Source: Candidatus Providencia siddallii
GTDB taxonomy: Bacteria; Pseudomonadota; Gammaproteobacteria; Enterobacterales; Enterobacteriaceae
NCBI RefSeq assembly: GCF_964026685.1
Contig: NZ_OZ034688.1
Span: forward strand, 434,001 to 498,000
Direction: 5' to 3'
Length of the DNA: 64,000 nt
This document shows positions 33,947 through 43,932 of this stretch, one piece after another; positions within the stretch are counted from its first letter, which is position 1; the number at the start of each line of letters is the position of its first letter. The position numbers were made by a program, and so were the translations under genes. Under the pieces are notes generated by a model that was not told the DNA's origin, did no database searches, and saw only the letters and a list, made by a program, of their open reading frames with translations.

Positions 33947-34570
33947 TTATATTTTTAATTCAAATCTATTACTAGCTTCATACCAATTAATCACAGACCA
34001 AAACGTTTTTACATAATCAGAACGACGATTTTGAAATTTGAGATAATATGCATGTTCCCATAGATCTAAACAAAATATAGGATATTCATAATTTTCTAAA
34101 ATATTTTTTTTCATTAATAATGTATCTTGATTATTTGTAGATACAATGTCTAATTTTTTATTACTTTTCAAAATTAACCATACCCATCCAGAACCAAAAT
34201 GTTTTATAGCTATTTTTTCAAAATTTTCCTTAAAATTTTCAATACTACCAAAATTACAATTAATAGTTTCTTTTAATTTTCCTTCTAATACACTTCCTAA
34301 TCCTAAACATTTCCAAAAAAAACTATGATTTAAATGGCCGCCTATATTATTACGTAATAATAAATATTTATCACAAGAAAGTATATTTAATTTTTCAATT
34401 AAATTATCAAATTCTAAATTAGAAAATTCAGGTAATTTTTTTAATTCAGAATTTATGTTATTAACATATGTTTGATGATGTTTAGTATAATGAATTTCCA
34501 TAGTCATTTTATCAAAAAAAGGTTCTAACGCATCATATTTATATGATAATTCAGGTAATTTACAATTCAT
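33947..34570 (-). CDS. sodA: Superoxide dismutase (Mn), SodA type
   Basis: Dismutates superoxide in the cytoplasm. 207 residues (E. coli SodA 206, SodB 193). It matches SodA rather than SodB: YDALEPFFDKMTMEIHYTKHHQTYVNN, NNIGGHLNHSFFW, FGSGWVWL and the DLWEHAYYLKFQNRRSDY metal motif. The metal ligands, His near 27, His near 81, Asp and His in DLWEH, are present. The GGH context and the NQD motif are typical of manganese enzymes. Together with GrxA and the peroxiredoxin it forms the oxidative-stress set. Stop TAA. Confidence 0.93.
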   Translation of the reverse strand: MNCKLPELSYKYDALEPFFDKMTMEIHYTKHHQTYVNNINSELKKLPEFSNLEFDNLIEKLNILSCDKYLLLRNNIGGHLNHSFFWKCLGLGSVLEGKLKETINCNFGSIENFKENFEKIAIKHFGSGWVWLILKSNKKLDIVSTNNQDTLLMKKNILENYEYPIFCLDLWEHAYYLKFQNRRSDYVKTFWSVINWYEASNRFELKI

Positions 34571-35140
34571 TTAATTCTCCATAACATATTAAAATATAAT
34601 AATTTTATTATAAAAATATATATTTTGCTAAAATAATTTTATTAAAAAATATTTTATGATATATAAAATCAACATTTTAATATTATAAATTTAATTTTAA
34701 AAAAAATAAATTTTATTAATATATTTTAAAATAAATAAAACATAATTTTTCATTAATTAAAAAAAACAAAAAAAATATAAAATACTTTAAAATTTAATTG
34801 AATTATTTTAAAATATATTTATAAATTTTACTACAAAAAATTATTTATAATAAATAACATATATCAAAAAAATACTAAATTAATTTTTTACAGATACATT
34901 AATTATAAAAAATAATTGAATATTTAATATAAAATTAATATATTTATTTAAAATAAACCAAATATTTTAACAACGAATTTTCAACGCATCAATATTATAA
35001 AATTATTATTAATATTTTATTTTTTATTATCAACAAAATTGTTTTTAACAATATAAATAAATCAAATTAAAATAATTAATTTTATAATACAAAAATATTT
35101 TTTTTAAAACAATTAAATTATATTATTAATTTAATTAATA
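34571..35140. other. Non-coding region between sodA and grxA
   Basis: About 570 bases of almost pure A/T with no gene or RNA recognised. It ends at the palindrome that overlaps the grxA stop. Confidence 0.5.
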
Positions 35141-35182
35141 ATAAAGTTATCATAATAATAATTATTATTATGATAACTTTAT
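35141..35182 (-). terminator. 42-base perfect palindrome overlapping the grxA stop codon
   Basis: Bases 35141-35161 are the exact reverse complement of 35162-35182. One half contains the last four sense codons and the stop of grxA (minus strand), the other half lies behind it. The transcript would form a 19-20 bp hairpin directly at the stop codon. It may be a terminator or protect the mRNA 3' end; no T run follows, so classical termination is uncertain. Confidence 0.6.
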
Positions 35183-35443
35183 ATCTTTTTTATTAATTGT
35201 TTTTTTTATATAAGTTTTAAATTCAGTAAACCCACCAATATATTTTTTATCAATAAAAATTTGTGGAATTGTTTCAATTTTTTTACCAACTATTTTAAAT
35301 AATTCTTCTTCAGTTATACCTTCCGAATAAATATCAATAAATTTATAATCAAATCCACTATTTATACTTTTAATTTTTTCAGAAAGTTCTTTAGCAAAAA
35401 TACAATATTTACAATTATTACTACCAAAAATAACAGCGTACAT
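35168..35443 (-). CDS. grxA: Glutaredoxin 1
   Basis: Small thiol oxidoreductase that reduces ribonucleotide reductase and protein disulfides with glutathione. 91 residues (E. coli 85). Active-site motif CKYC at residues 11-14, DIYSEGITEEEL, the cis-proline TIPQIFID and GGFTEF. The last residues (DIKLS) are encoded inside a perfect palindrome. Upstream AGGAGA in CTCCTTTTAAA-complement stands before the ATG. Stop TAA. Confidence 0.94.
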   Translation of the reverse strand: MYAVIFGSNNCKYCIFAKELSEKIKSINSGFDYKFIDIYSEGITEEELFKIVGKKIETIPQIFIDKKYIGGFTEFKTYIKKTINKKDIKLS

Positions 35444-35776
35444 TTTATCTCCTTTTAAAAAAATATTTTATATTTCTTATAAAAAATAAAATTTATATAA
35501 AATATTTAAATAAGTAATTTATTTAAATTAAAAAAATATTTTATATAACACATAAAAATCAAAACTAATATTTAAATAAATAATATATATATTTTAAAAA
35601 ATTATTTTTTTAAAAAACTACAAAATAACATTTAACAACTAATTATATATTATATACAATATTTTATATTTTATACTTTTTTTAATTTTTAATTAAAAAT
35701 TAATATATAATAATATTTTTTACAAAAATTATATAATAAATTAATTATCTATGTAAATAATTAAAATCTATATATT
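35444..35776. other. Divergent grxA-gloB intergenic region
   Basis: 333 AT-rich bases between the divergent starts of grxA and gloB. No feature beyond the presumed promoters is visible. Confidence 0.45.
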
Positions 35777-36532
35777 ATGAAATTAATACGAATACCAGCA
35801 TTAAAAGATAATATAATTTGAATTTTATTAAATAATAATCAACAATGTATAATAATAGATCCTTCTGAATCTAAAAATGTATTAAAAATAATTATATCTA
35901 AACAACTAAATCCAATTGCTATTCTATTAACTCATCATCATAGCGATCATGTAAATGGTGTAATAAATATATTAAATATTTTTCCAAAAATATTAATTTT
36001 TGGACCAAAAGAAATTTTAAATCAAAAAATAACAAAATACGTTAACAATGATGATAAATTAAATTTTGATAATTTTAATATTAAAGTAATTTCATTACCA
36101 GGTCACACATTAGGACATGTTGCTTTTTATCAACCTCCATATTTATTTTCCGGTGATGTTTTATTTTCAGGAGGATGCGGACGTGTTGTTGACGGGACAT
36201 ATGAACAACTCTTTAATTCTATAAAAAAAATAACACTGTTACCAAATGATACAATTATTTGTTATGCTCACGAATATACGCTAAATAATTTAAAATTTGC
36301 TAAATATATTTGGCCAGAAAATAAAATAATTTCAAAATATCAAAAAAAAATAATTAAAAAAATTTTAAATAAAAAAAATATTTTTACAACTTTAAAAATA
36401 GAAAAAAAAATCAATATTTTTCTTCAATGTAATAATTTAAAATTACAAAAAAAATTACAAATTAAAAATCCTTCTGAAAAATCCATTTTTAGTTTTTTAC
36501 GTAAATTGAAAGATAAATATTACATTTTTTAA
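35777..36532 (+). CDS. gloB: Hydroxyacylglutathione hydrolase (glyoxalase II), with UGA read as Trp at codon 15
   Basis: Zinc hydrolase that cleaves S-lactoylglutathione in methylglyoxal detoxification. Exactly 251 residues when read through, the same as E. coli. The only in-frame TGA (35819-35821) stands for the Trp in the E. coli start IPAFDDNYIW; here IPALKDNII-TGA-ILLNNNQQC. The metallo-beta-lactamase motif THHHSDHVNG, then PGHTLGH, the aspartate in FSGDVLFSGGCGR, and CYAHEYTLNNLKFA are intact. The same gene also uses TGG (IWPEN). With the standard code no ATG gives a full product. Stop TAA. Confidence 0.94.
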
Positions 36533-37020
36533 AAATAATTTTTTTATAAAATATATCCATCAAAAAAATTATAAATATTTTATTTAATAAGAGTGCTTTT
36601 ATTAAAAATAATATAATATTTAAAATAAATTAATATATTATTTTTTATATAATAGTATTTATTAAAAAAATAAATATAAAATTTAATAAAAACTTTTTAT
36701 TTTTTTTATAAAAATATTAATGAAATTAATATAAAACTAAAATATACTTTTAAAATTACTATAAAAAAAATTGGATTTTATGAATTAATATATTAATGAT
36801 ATTTATAAAACATTTAAAATTATCATTTATAATACAAATTATTTATATTGTAATATTAATATATATTTTATATAATAAATGTCAATAAATGCATAAAAAT
36901 TACATAATTATAAATAATTAATAAAATTTAATTTATTATTTTTATTTTTTATAATAAAAATATTTTTTAATAAATGTAATTATTAATTAATTTATAATTT
37001 TTATTAAAATAAAATAACGT
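36533..37020. other. Non-coding region between gloB and hha
   Basis: 488 AT-rich bases. No gene, RNA or clear hairpin recognised. It should carry the hha promoter. Confidence 0.45.
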
Positions 37021-37224
37021 ATGACAAAATCAGATTATTTAATGCGCTTAAGAAAATGCACAACCATTAACACACTTGAACGTATTATAGAAAAAAACAA
37101 ATACGAATTATCAGATGATGAATTAGAATTATTTAATTCAGCAGCAGATCATAGACTTGCAGAATTAACAATGAATAAACTTTATGATAAAATTCCTGCT
37201 TCAGTTTGGAAATTTGTTCGTTAA
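37021..37224 (+). CDS. hha: Hemolysin expression modulator Hha
   Basis: Small nucleoid-associated modulator that binds H-NS and helps silence AT-rich or acquired genes in enterics. 67 residues (E. coli 72; the N-terminus is about five residues shorter). Sequence is strikingly conserved: [52 protein letters not shown] and SVWKFVR. It lies next to ffs in convergent orientation, in the same chromosomal neighbourhood as in E. coli. Its acrAB neighbours and tomB are absent. Stop TAA. Confidence 0.96.
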   Translation: MTKSDYLMRLRKCTTINTLERIIEKNKYELSDDELELFNSAADHRLAELTMNKLYDKIPASVWKFVR

Positions 37225-37264
37225 TTTTTAAAAAAAATTTAAGTTTTAACGTATTTAAAATTTC

Positions 37265-37372
37265 GGAAATCTTGCTATATCAATCTCGTCGATATAAAAT
37301 CAATTATGGCTGCTTTCTTCCGAACCTGACCTGATTAACTAATCAATATCACAAGCATACAACAAGACTTCC
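37265..37372 (-). ncRNA. ffs: 4.5S RNA of the signal recognition particle
   Basis: About 108 bases on the minus strand with the conserved SRP apical domain: CAGGTCAGGTTCGGAAGAAAG followed by CAGCC (two adjacent motifs, the GGAA tetraloop and the asymmetric internal loop). The termini GGAAGTCTTG and CAAGATTTCC pair to close the long hairpin. It serves Ffh in targeting membrane proteins. Ends are set by this pairing and may be off by a few bases. A good sigma-70 promoter lies 6 bases upstream. Confidence 0.96.
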
Positions 37373-37378
37373 TTCTTT

Positions 37379-37407
37379 ATTAAATCATTTTTATAACAAA
37401 ATATCAA
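37379..37407 (-). promoter_or_regulatory. Sigma-70 promoter of ffs
   Basis: On the minus strand TTGATA (37402-37407), a 17-base spacer and TTTAAT (37379-37384), six bases before the 4.5S 5' end. Each hexamer has one mismatch or so to consensus and the distance to the RNA start is ideal. Confidence 0.7.
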
Positions 37408-37738
37408 TAGTAAAACCAATATTTTATTATTTTAATATACATTGATCATTTAATAAAATATATTAATAATACAATTAATTATGATTTTTAAAAAAATTAT
37501 AATTTTTATTGCAATTTAGTTTTATTATTTCTTCATATATTATTTTACATAATTATATACTTTTAATCCAAAACTAAATATAAAACAAATAAATAATATA
37601 TAAATTACTGTGATCTATAATATATAATACACTTATAAAAATTTAATAAATTTTATTAAATTAATATAGTATATACAATTATTTAAAATATAATATAATT
37701 ATAAAAATAAATTATTTTATTTTTATAAAACAAATATA
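37408..37738. other. Non-coding region between ffs and ppiD
   Basis: About 330 AT-rich bases. In E. coli several genes lie between ppiD and ffs, for example queC, ybaE, cof, mdlAB, glnK, amtB and tesB. None is recognisable. Confidence 0.45.
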
Positions 37739-39607
37739 CTATTTATTAACAAAAAATTTTATTTTTGCGTTTTGACGAAGATTTGACATAAAAATATCGT
37801 TAATTGTAAAATTCATGGCTTTTTGATATTCAGTTAATAATTGTTTTAATTCATATTTCGTTGGTTCATTTAAAATAATCTTATTAAGTTTTATAAGAAC
37901 TAAATTTTCAAATTCATCACGAACAACAGTATAAGATGGATTATTTTTAACTGGAGGTGACATTTCCATAGTTGCATTAATAATTGCATTTTGTGAAATT
38001 AATCTAGAAACAATTTGTTTATTTGTAAAAAACATATTTAATTTTTTTAAATAAACATCACCTTTACCAATTTTAAAAGCATCTAATAATTTTTTACCTT
38101 CTTTTTTTAATTCTTCATTTGTTTTTTTTATTCTTATTAATTCATAAATTTCATTTTTTACTTCATTTAATAATTTTATATATTCATGTTTACGTTTTAT
38201 TATATGAATAATGAATATTTTATTATCATTTTTAATATCAATTAAATCAAATCTTGTATTTTTTGATTTTTGTTTATTAATTTCTTTATCATCAAAAATC
38301 TTTTTAATAACTTTTGTAATATTTAACTCAGCAGGCGGGGTATTACGTCCAAACCAATTTGTTGTTTTAAATTTCAATTTATTAGTTTTAATTAAATATA
38401 ATAATTTATTATCGTCATACAATGATTTACTAATATTGTATTTTAATTTATTAAATATTTTTATTCTTTTTTCTTCTAATAAAATATTTTTAATAAGATG
38501 TTTTACTGTAAATAATGGCTTTATTTTTTTTGGCTTTATATCAACTAAACTAAAAATAACATAATTTTCCTGTGACTTAATTGGAACAGAAAATTGACCT
38601 TTTTTTGTTAAATTAGCAGAAATAATTTCATTTGGTGTAGAATCCGCTTCCATCCATCCTATAATACCATTATTTTTTGCTGTAAATTTATCTGTCGATT
38701 TTTTTAATGCCAACAAAGCAAAATTTTCACCATTTTTTAATTTATTAACTATATCAATAGCTTCATTTTTTGAAGAAACTTGTATTAAACCATATTTTTT
38801 TTGCTCAGGAAATGTATATTTATTTAAATTTTTTTTATAATAAGATTTTATATCTTTATCTGATATTGTTAATTTTTGTATTTCTTTAGGATTTATATCT
38901 ATATAATTAACTTTTACTTGTTCAGGTGAAACAAAAAAATTTTTATTTTTATCATAATATGTTTTAATTTCTTCTTCTAAAACTATTTGTTTTTTTTTAA
39001 TATTAGAAAATGGCAAAATAGACGTATTTATTTCTCTTTTTTGCATGAATAATTTAGCATATTTTTTTATTTCTGAAGGTAATACAAAATCACTACCTAT
39101 AAATGATTTAACAAAATAAGTACGAATAAGATTCATTCGAATCTGTTCAGCAAAGTCATCAGCATTAATATTATATTTATTTAGTATTTCACGATATTTA
39201 TTACTATTAAAATGATTATTTTTAAAAAAAATTGGCATAGCAAAAATTATTTTTTCTATTTGTTTATCACTAACTGTAAAATTTAATTTTTTAGCATATT
39301 GATCTATCAATTCATTATTAATTAAATTATCCAAAACTTGATTACGTAATAAATTCATATTTTCTTCATTATTTATTACTTCTGAAAACCTATCACCTAA
39401 ATATTCTTGTAATAATTTACGCTCTTGTTGAAAAGATTGCTGTAGTTGTTCATTTGTAATTTTTTGTCCGTTAACTTCTACTATTTTATTACTATGTTCA
39501 TTAAAATTTTTTACCATAATACCTGTTATTATTAATGATAAAATCATTATAATTACTAATATTTTAATAAAAAAATTACTTCTTTTTTTATATATATTTT
39601 TAATCAT
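37739..39607 (-). CDS. ppiD: Periplasmic folding chaperone PpiD
   Basis: Membrane-anchored periplasmic chaperone with a parvulin-like domain, associated with SecYEG. 622 residues (E. coli 623). One N-terminal transmembrane helix (about residues 13-32), SurA-N-like region with VNGQKITNEQLQQSFQQER, a central parvulin-type domain (about residues 260-360, GIIGWMEADSTPNEI), and a diverged C-terminus. It is very Lys/Asn/Ile-rich. In E. coli it binds YfgM, also present here. In E. coli hupB lies between lon and ppiD; it is missing. Ends in TAG. Confidence 0.93.
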   Translation of the reverse strand: MIKNIYKKRSNFFIKILVIIMILSLIITGIMVKNFNEHSNKIVEVNGQKITNEQLQQSFQQERKLLQEYLGDRFSEVINNEENMNLLRNQVLDNLINNELIDQYAKKLNFTVSDKQIEKIIFAMPIFFKNNHFNSNKYREILNKYNINADDFAEQIRMNLIRTYFVKSFIGSDFVLPSEIKKYAKLFMQKREINTSILPFSNIKKKQIVLEEEIKTYYDKNKNFFVSPEQVKVNYIDINPKEIQKLTISDKDIKSYYKKNLNKYTFPEQKKYGLIQVSSKNEAIDIVNKLKNGENFALLALKKSTDKFTAKNNGIIGWMEADSTPNEIISANLTKKGQFSVPIKSQENYVIFSLVDIKPKKIKPLFTVKHLIKNILLEEKRIKIFNKLKYNISKSLYDDNKLLYLIKTNKLKFKTTNWFGRNTPPAELNITKVIKKIFDDKEINKQKSKNTRFDLIDIKNDNKIFIIHIIKRKHEYIKLLNEVKNEIYELIRIKKTNEELKKEGKKLLDAFKIGKGDVYLKKLNMFFTNKQIVSRLISQNAIINATMEMSPPVKNNPSYTVVRDEFENLVLIKLNKIILNEPTKYELKQLLTEYQKAMNFTINDIFMSNLRQNAKIKFFVNK

Positions 39608-40005
39608 AAATAAAATCCCAATTTTATTTTTTTTAAATGTATCTATAATTACATTTATTTATTTCATATAAATAATATAATTTTAAAATTAAACAGAAAC
39701 GCACCATTTTATATGGTGCGTATATATATTAAAAATATTTCAAAAACACTTCATTAATTTTAAAAAAATATAAAAATTTAAATTTTTTCAATAAAATATA
39801 TTAATATATAAAATATTAATATTTATAAAATTAATATTTTTTATAAAACTACATTAATAATTTTAAATATATTTATATAATATTTAATATATTTATTTTA
39901 TTAATAATTATTAATTATTAACAAATCTACATTTTTAATAAAAATAATTAATAATTTAATATAAATATTAATTTAATACATAATAAAAATATAAAAAAAC
40001 AATAT
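39608..40005. other. Non-coding region at the place of hupB
   Basis: About 400 bases between lon and ppiD where E. coli has hupB (HU-beta). The sequence is almost pure A/T with no remnant of HU, except for a GC-rich hairpin at 39699-39721 listed separately. Confidence 0.5.
39699..39721 (-). terminator. GC-rich hairpin, probable intrinsic terminator
   Basis: Nine-bp perfect stem ACGCACCAT / ATGGTGCGT around a 5-base loop, followed on the minus strand by TTCTGTTTA. Five of nine pairs are G-C, far above the local composition, so selection is likely. It lies about 285 bases past the lon terminator and 90 before ppiD. Confidence 0.7.
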
Positions 40006-40035
40006 TTACAAAATATTTAATTTAATATTTTGTAA
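40006..40035 (-). terminator. Intrinsic terminator of lon
   Basis: Perfect 12-bp inverted repeat (40006-40017 and 40024-40035) with a 6-base loop begins three bases past the lon stop. The minus strand continues with ATATTG and then seven T, a good terminator tail. Confidence 0.7.
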
Positions 40036-40038
40036 TTT

Positions 40039-42444
40039 TTAATAAGGATTATTTACAAAAGCTAAAAAAAATACTTCTTCAATTGTTTTAACTAAATGAA
40101 TTTTAAAATTAGATATCGCATTTTTAGGAATTTCTTCAAGATCGCGTTTATTATCTTCTGGAAGAATAACAACTTTTATACCACCACGATGTGCTGCTAA
40201 TAATTTTTCTTTTAAACCACCAATAGGTATTACCAAACCTCTTAAAGTAATTTCACCAGTCATAGCAACATCAGATCTAACAGGATTACCTGTTAAACAA
40301 GATACTAAAGCTGTTGACATTGCTATACCAGCACTAGGACCATCTTTTGGTGTTGCACCTTCAGGAACATGTACATGAATATCACATTTTTCATAAAAAT
40401 CATCATTTATACCAAGTTTTTTAGCTCGAGCACGAACAACAGTTAAAGCTGTTTGAATAGATTCTTGCATAACTTCTCCGAGTGAACCTGTATAAGTTAA
40501 TTTACCTTTTCCTGGAACACATGCAGTTTCAATAGTTAACAAATCACCACCAACTTCTGTCCAAGCTAAACCTGTTACTTGACCGATACGATTTTCAGTA
40601 TCTGCTCTACCATAATCAAAACGATAAATACCTAAAAAATCTTTTAAATTGTCTATATTAATTTTTATTTGCTTTATATTTTTATCTGTTAAAAAAATTT
40701 TAACAGCTTTACGGCATAATTTTGAAATATCTCGCTCTAAATTACGAACACCTGCTTCTCGTGTATAGTAACGAATAATACCAATTAATGCACTATCATC
40801 AATAATCAATTCACCTTTTTTTAAAGCATTTCGACGTAATTGTTTTGACAAAAGATGTTTTTTAGCTATATTTAATTTTTCTTCTTCAGTATACCCCGAT
40901 AATCTAATAACTTCCATTCTATCTAATAATGGTGCAGGTATCTTCATTGAATTTGATGTTGCTACAAACATAACATCAGAAAGATCATAATCAACTTCCA
41001 AATAATGATCATTAAAAGAAATATTTTGTTCTGGATCTAAAACTTCTAATAAAGCAAAAGCTGGATCACCACGCATATCAAAAGACATTTTATCAATTTC
41101 ATCTAATAAAAACAAAGGATTTTTAACACCAACTTTTGCCATCTTTTGAATTAATTTACCAGGCATAGAACCGATATAAGTTCTTCGATGACCACGAATT
41201 TCTGCTTCATCACGAACACCACCAAGAGCCATGCGTGTATATTTACGACCAGTTGCTTTAGCAATAGACTGACCAAGTGATGTTTTACCTACACCTGGTG
41301 GCCCTACTAAACATAAAATAGGTCCTTTTATTTTATTTGATCTACTTTGAACTGCAAGATATTCTAAAATACGATCTTTTACATGTTTTAACCCATAATG
41401 ATCAACATCAAGCATTTCTTGAGCTTTTATTAAATCTTTTTTTACTTTACTTCGTTTATACCATGGTACTTGTATTATCCAATCAATATAACTACGAACA
41501 ACAGTTGCTTCAGCTGACATTGGTGACATCATTTTTAATTTTTGTAATTCTGATTCAGCTTTTTCTTTTACTTCTTTTGGCATTTTAGAATCTTCAATTT
41601 TACGTTTTAAAGATTCATATTCATCTGGAATATCATCCATTTCTCCAAGTTCTTTTTGTATAGCCTTAATTTGTTCATTTAAGTAATATTCACGTTGACT
41701 TTTTTCCATCTGTTTTTTTACACGATTACGTATACGTTTTTCAACTTGTAACATTTCAGTTTCAGTTTCCATGGTCAACATAAGAAACTCAACTCGTTTT
41801 TTTATATTTACCATTTCTAAAACTTTTTGTTTATCAATTAATTTCAATGGCATATGTGAAGCAATTGTATCAATTAATTTATCTAATTGATCATGATTTA
41901 TCATATGTAATGAAGTAAGAACTTCATGTGGAATTTTTTTGTTTAATTTAATATAATTTTCAAATTGACTAATAATAGTACGATATAAAACTTCATTTCC
42001 TTTTTCATTAATAAATTTAGTTTTATAAAGTTCAGATTTTACTAAATCCGAATCATAAATTGTACTTAATATTGATTTTGTTAATTCTGGAGCTAAATAT
42101 TCAGCTTGCGCTAAAAAATATTTACCATTATCAATTAAATTAATAATACGAGCACGTTTTAATCCTTCAACTAAAACTTTAACAGTACCGTCAGGTAATT
42201 TTAACATTTGAAGTACAAAAGACACTGTACCAACTGTAAATAAATCGTCAACACCAGGATCATCAGTTATAGCTTCTTTCTGTGCAACTAATATCACTTG
42301 TTTATCATTATTTATTGCAACTTCCAAACTATAAATAGATTTTTCACGACCAACAAATAAAGGAATAACCATATGAGGGTATACCACTACATCACGCAGA
42401 GGCAATACTGGCATTTCAAGACAATCGGAACGCTCTAGATTCAT
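40039..42444 (-). CDS. lon: ATP-dependent protease Lon
   Basis: AAA+ serine protease that degrades misfolded and regulatory proteins. 801 residues (E. coli 784; the extra residues are near 135-155). N-terminal domain MPVLPLRDVVVYPHMVIPLF, Walker A GPPGVGKTS, Walker B FLLDEIDK, and the Ser-Lys dyad in PKDGPSAG and GGLKEKLLAAHRGG. Very high conservation overall. One oddity: the usual GDPASALLEVLDPEQN reads GDPAFALLEVLDPEQN. The ATG is preceded by GAGAGAG. It follows clpX as in E. coli. Stop TAA. Confidence 0.98.
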   Translation of the reverse strand: MNLERSDCLEMPVLPLRDVVVYPHMVIPLFVGREKSIYSLEVAINNDKQVILVAQKEAITDDPGVDDLFTVGTVSFVLQMLKLPDGTVKVLVEGLKRARIINLIDNGKYFLAQAEYLAPELTKSILSTIYDSDLVKSELYKTKFINEKGNEVLYRTIISQFENYIKLNKKIPHEVLTSLHMINHDQLDKLIDTIASHMPLKLIDKQKVLEMVNIKKRVEFLMLTMETETEMLQVEKRIRNRVKKQMEKSQREYYLNEQIKAIQKELGEMDDIPDEYESLKRKIEDSKMPKEVKEKAESELQKLKMMSPMSAEATVVRSYIDWIIQVPWYKRSKVKKDLIKAQEMLDVDHYGLKHVKDRILEYLAVQSRSNKIKGPILCLVGPPGVGKTSLGQSIAKATGRKYTRMALGGVRDEAEIRGHRRTYIGSMPGKLIQKMAKVGVKNPLFLLDEIDKMSFDMRGDPAFALLEVLDPEQNISFNDHYLEVDYDLSDVMFVATSNSMKIPAPLLDRMEVIRLSGYTEEEKLNIAKKHLLSKQLRRNALKKGELIIDDSALIGIIRYYTREAGVRNLERDISKLCRKAVKIFLTDKNIKQIKINIDNLKDFLGIYRFDYGRADTENRIGQVTGLAWTEVGGDLLTIETACVPGKGKLTYTGSLGEVMQESIQTALTVVRARAKKLGINDDFYEKCDIHVHVPEGATPKDGPSAGIAMSTALVSCLTGNPVRSDVAMTGEITLRGLVIPIGGLKEKLLAAHRGGIKVVILPEDNKRDLEEIPKNAISNFKIHLVKTIEEVFFLAFVNNPY

Positions 42445-42575
42445 AAAGCTCTCTCTTCGTTTAGTTAACGTAGTAGTTTAATATTTTTGAATATAAAGTA
42501 AAATTACTTAAAAATAATAAAATAATAATTTTTAAAATAAACATAATGAACATAAAAAATTTTTAATAACTATAA

Positions 42576-43889
42576 TTAATTATTTATAAAATTATTTTTA
42601 ATTAAAACATTATCATTAAATTTTTGTTTTTTATTAGATTTTTCATAAAAATATAAAGGATCAGAATTATTATTAACTACATTTTCATCAATTAAAATTT
42701 TTTCAACTTTTTTTGTAGAGGGAACATCATACATAGTATTTAACAATATGTTTTCAAGAATAGAACGAAGTCCTCTTGCTCCTGTTTTATGTAATAATGC
42801 TTTTTGAGCTATAGCTTTAATAGCATTATCACAAAATTCAAGTTTAATTCCATCCATTGCAAATAAAGTTTTATACTGTTTTATTAATGCATTTTTAGGT
42901 TTCTTTAAAATTTGAATTAAAGTATTTTCATTTAATTCATCTAAAGATATAATAATAGGAAGACGACCAATAAATTCAGGAATCAAACCAAATTTAATTA
43001 AATCTTCAGTTTCTATTTTAGATAATAATTCATTTTTTGTCTTTATACTAGATTCATTTTTAAGATTTGCAGCAAAACCAATACCAAAAGACATATTTAA
43101 ACGACGTTTTATAATTTTATCCAAACCAATAAAAGTACCACCACAAATAAATAAAATTTTAGAAGTATCAACTTGTAAAAAATCTTGTTCTGGATGTTTT
43201 CTTCCACCTTTTGGCGGGACTGAAGCAATAGTACCTTCAATAATTTTTAACAAAGCTTGTTGTACACCTTCACCTGAAACATCACGAGTAATTGATGGGT
43301 TGCTTGATTTACGAGAAATTTTATCAATTTCATCTATATAAATAATCCCACGTTCAGCTTTTTTAACATCATAATTACACTTTTGTAATAATTTTTGAAT
43401 TATATTTTCAACATCTTCTCCTACATAACCAGCTTCTGTTAATGTAGTTGCATCTGCTATTGCAAAAGGTAAATCTAAATAACGCGCTAACGTTGTAGCT
43501 AATAATGTTTTACCACTTCCTGTAGGTCCAATTAATAATACATTACTTTTATCTAATTCAACTTCATTTTTTTGTTCATAATAATGAAATAAACGCTTAT
43601 AGTGATTGTAAACTGTTACAGCTAACATTTTTTTAGCTTGTTCTTGTCCAATTACATAATTATCAAGATAAGTTTTAATTTTATATGGTACTGGAAAACC
43701 ATTTTTTTTAAAATTAAAAATAAAACTATTATGATCTTTATTAATAATTTCTATGAATAAATTTACACATTCATCACAAATATAAACTAAAATTCCTGCA
43801 ATTAATTTTCTTACTTCATTCTGACTTTTTCCGCAGAAAGAACAAGATAAAATTTTTTTTATTCCTTCTTTGCGTTTATCTATCATCAA
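42576..43889 (-). CDS. clpX: ATP-dependent Clp protease ATPase subunit ClpX
   Basis: Hexameric unfoldase that feeds substrates to ClpP. 437 residues (E. coli 424). Zinc-binding domain at the N-terminus (CSFCGKSQ...CDEC), Walker [22 protein letters not shown], Walker [27 protein letters not shown] and the ClpP-binding IGF-type loop (FGIGFAA). The C-terminal tail is Asn/Lys-rich and longer than in E. coli. It follows clpP by 43 bases, so probably one transcript. Stop TAA. Confidence 0.97.
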   Translation of the reverse strand: MMIDKRKEGIKKILSCSFCGKSQNEVRKLIAGILVYICDECVNLFIEIINKDHNSFIFNFKKNGFPVPYKIKTYLDNYVIGQEQAKKMLAVTVYNHYKRLFHYYEQKNEVELDKSNVLLIGPTGSGKTLLATTLARYLDLPFAIADATTLTEAGYVGEDVENIIQKLLQKCNYDVKKAERGIIYIDEIDKISRKSSNPSITRDVSGEGVQQALLKIIEGTIASVPPKGGRKHPEQDFLQVDTSKILFICGGTFIGLDKIIKRRLNMSFGIGFAANLKNESSIKTKNELLSKIETEDLIKFGLIPEFIGRLPIIISLDELNENTLIQILKKPKNALIKQYKTLFAMDGIKLEFCDNAIKAIAQKALLHKTGARGLRSILENILLNTMYDVPSTKKVEKILIDENVVNNNSDPLYFYEKSNKKQKFNDNVLIKNNFINN

Positions 43890-43932
43890 TTAACCTCATA
43901 AATTATTACTATGTTAAATAATACAATAAATA

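Noticed and set aside
35819..35821. UGA as selenocysteine or cysteine, or programmed readthrough
   Set aside because: The homologues have Trp, not Cys, at all five sites, the enzymes are unrelated and not selenoproteins, and no shared stem-loop follows the TGA codons.
39722..40005. A remnant of hupB
   Set aside because: The size of the gap fits, but no HU motif can be recognised on either strand, with or without TGA read as Trp.
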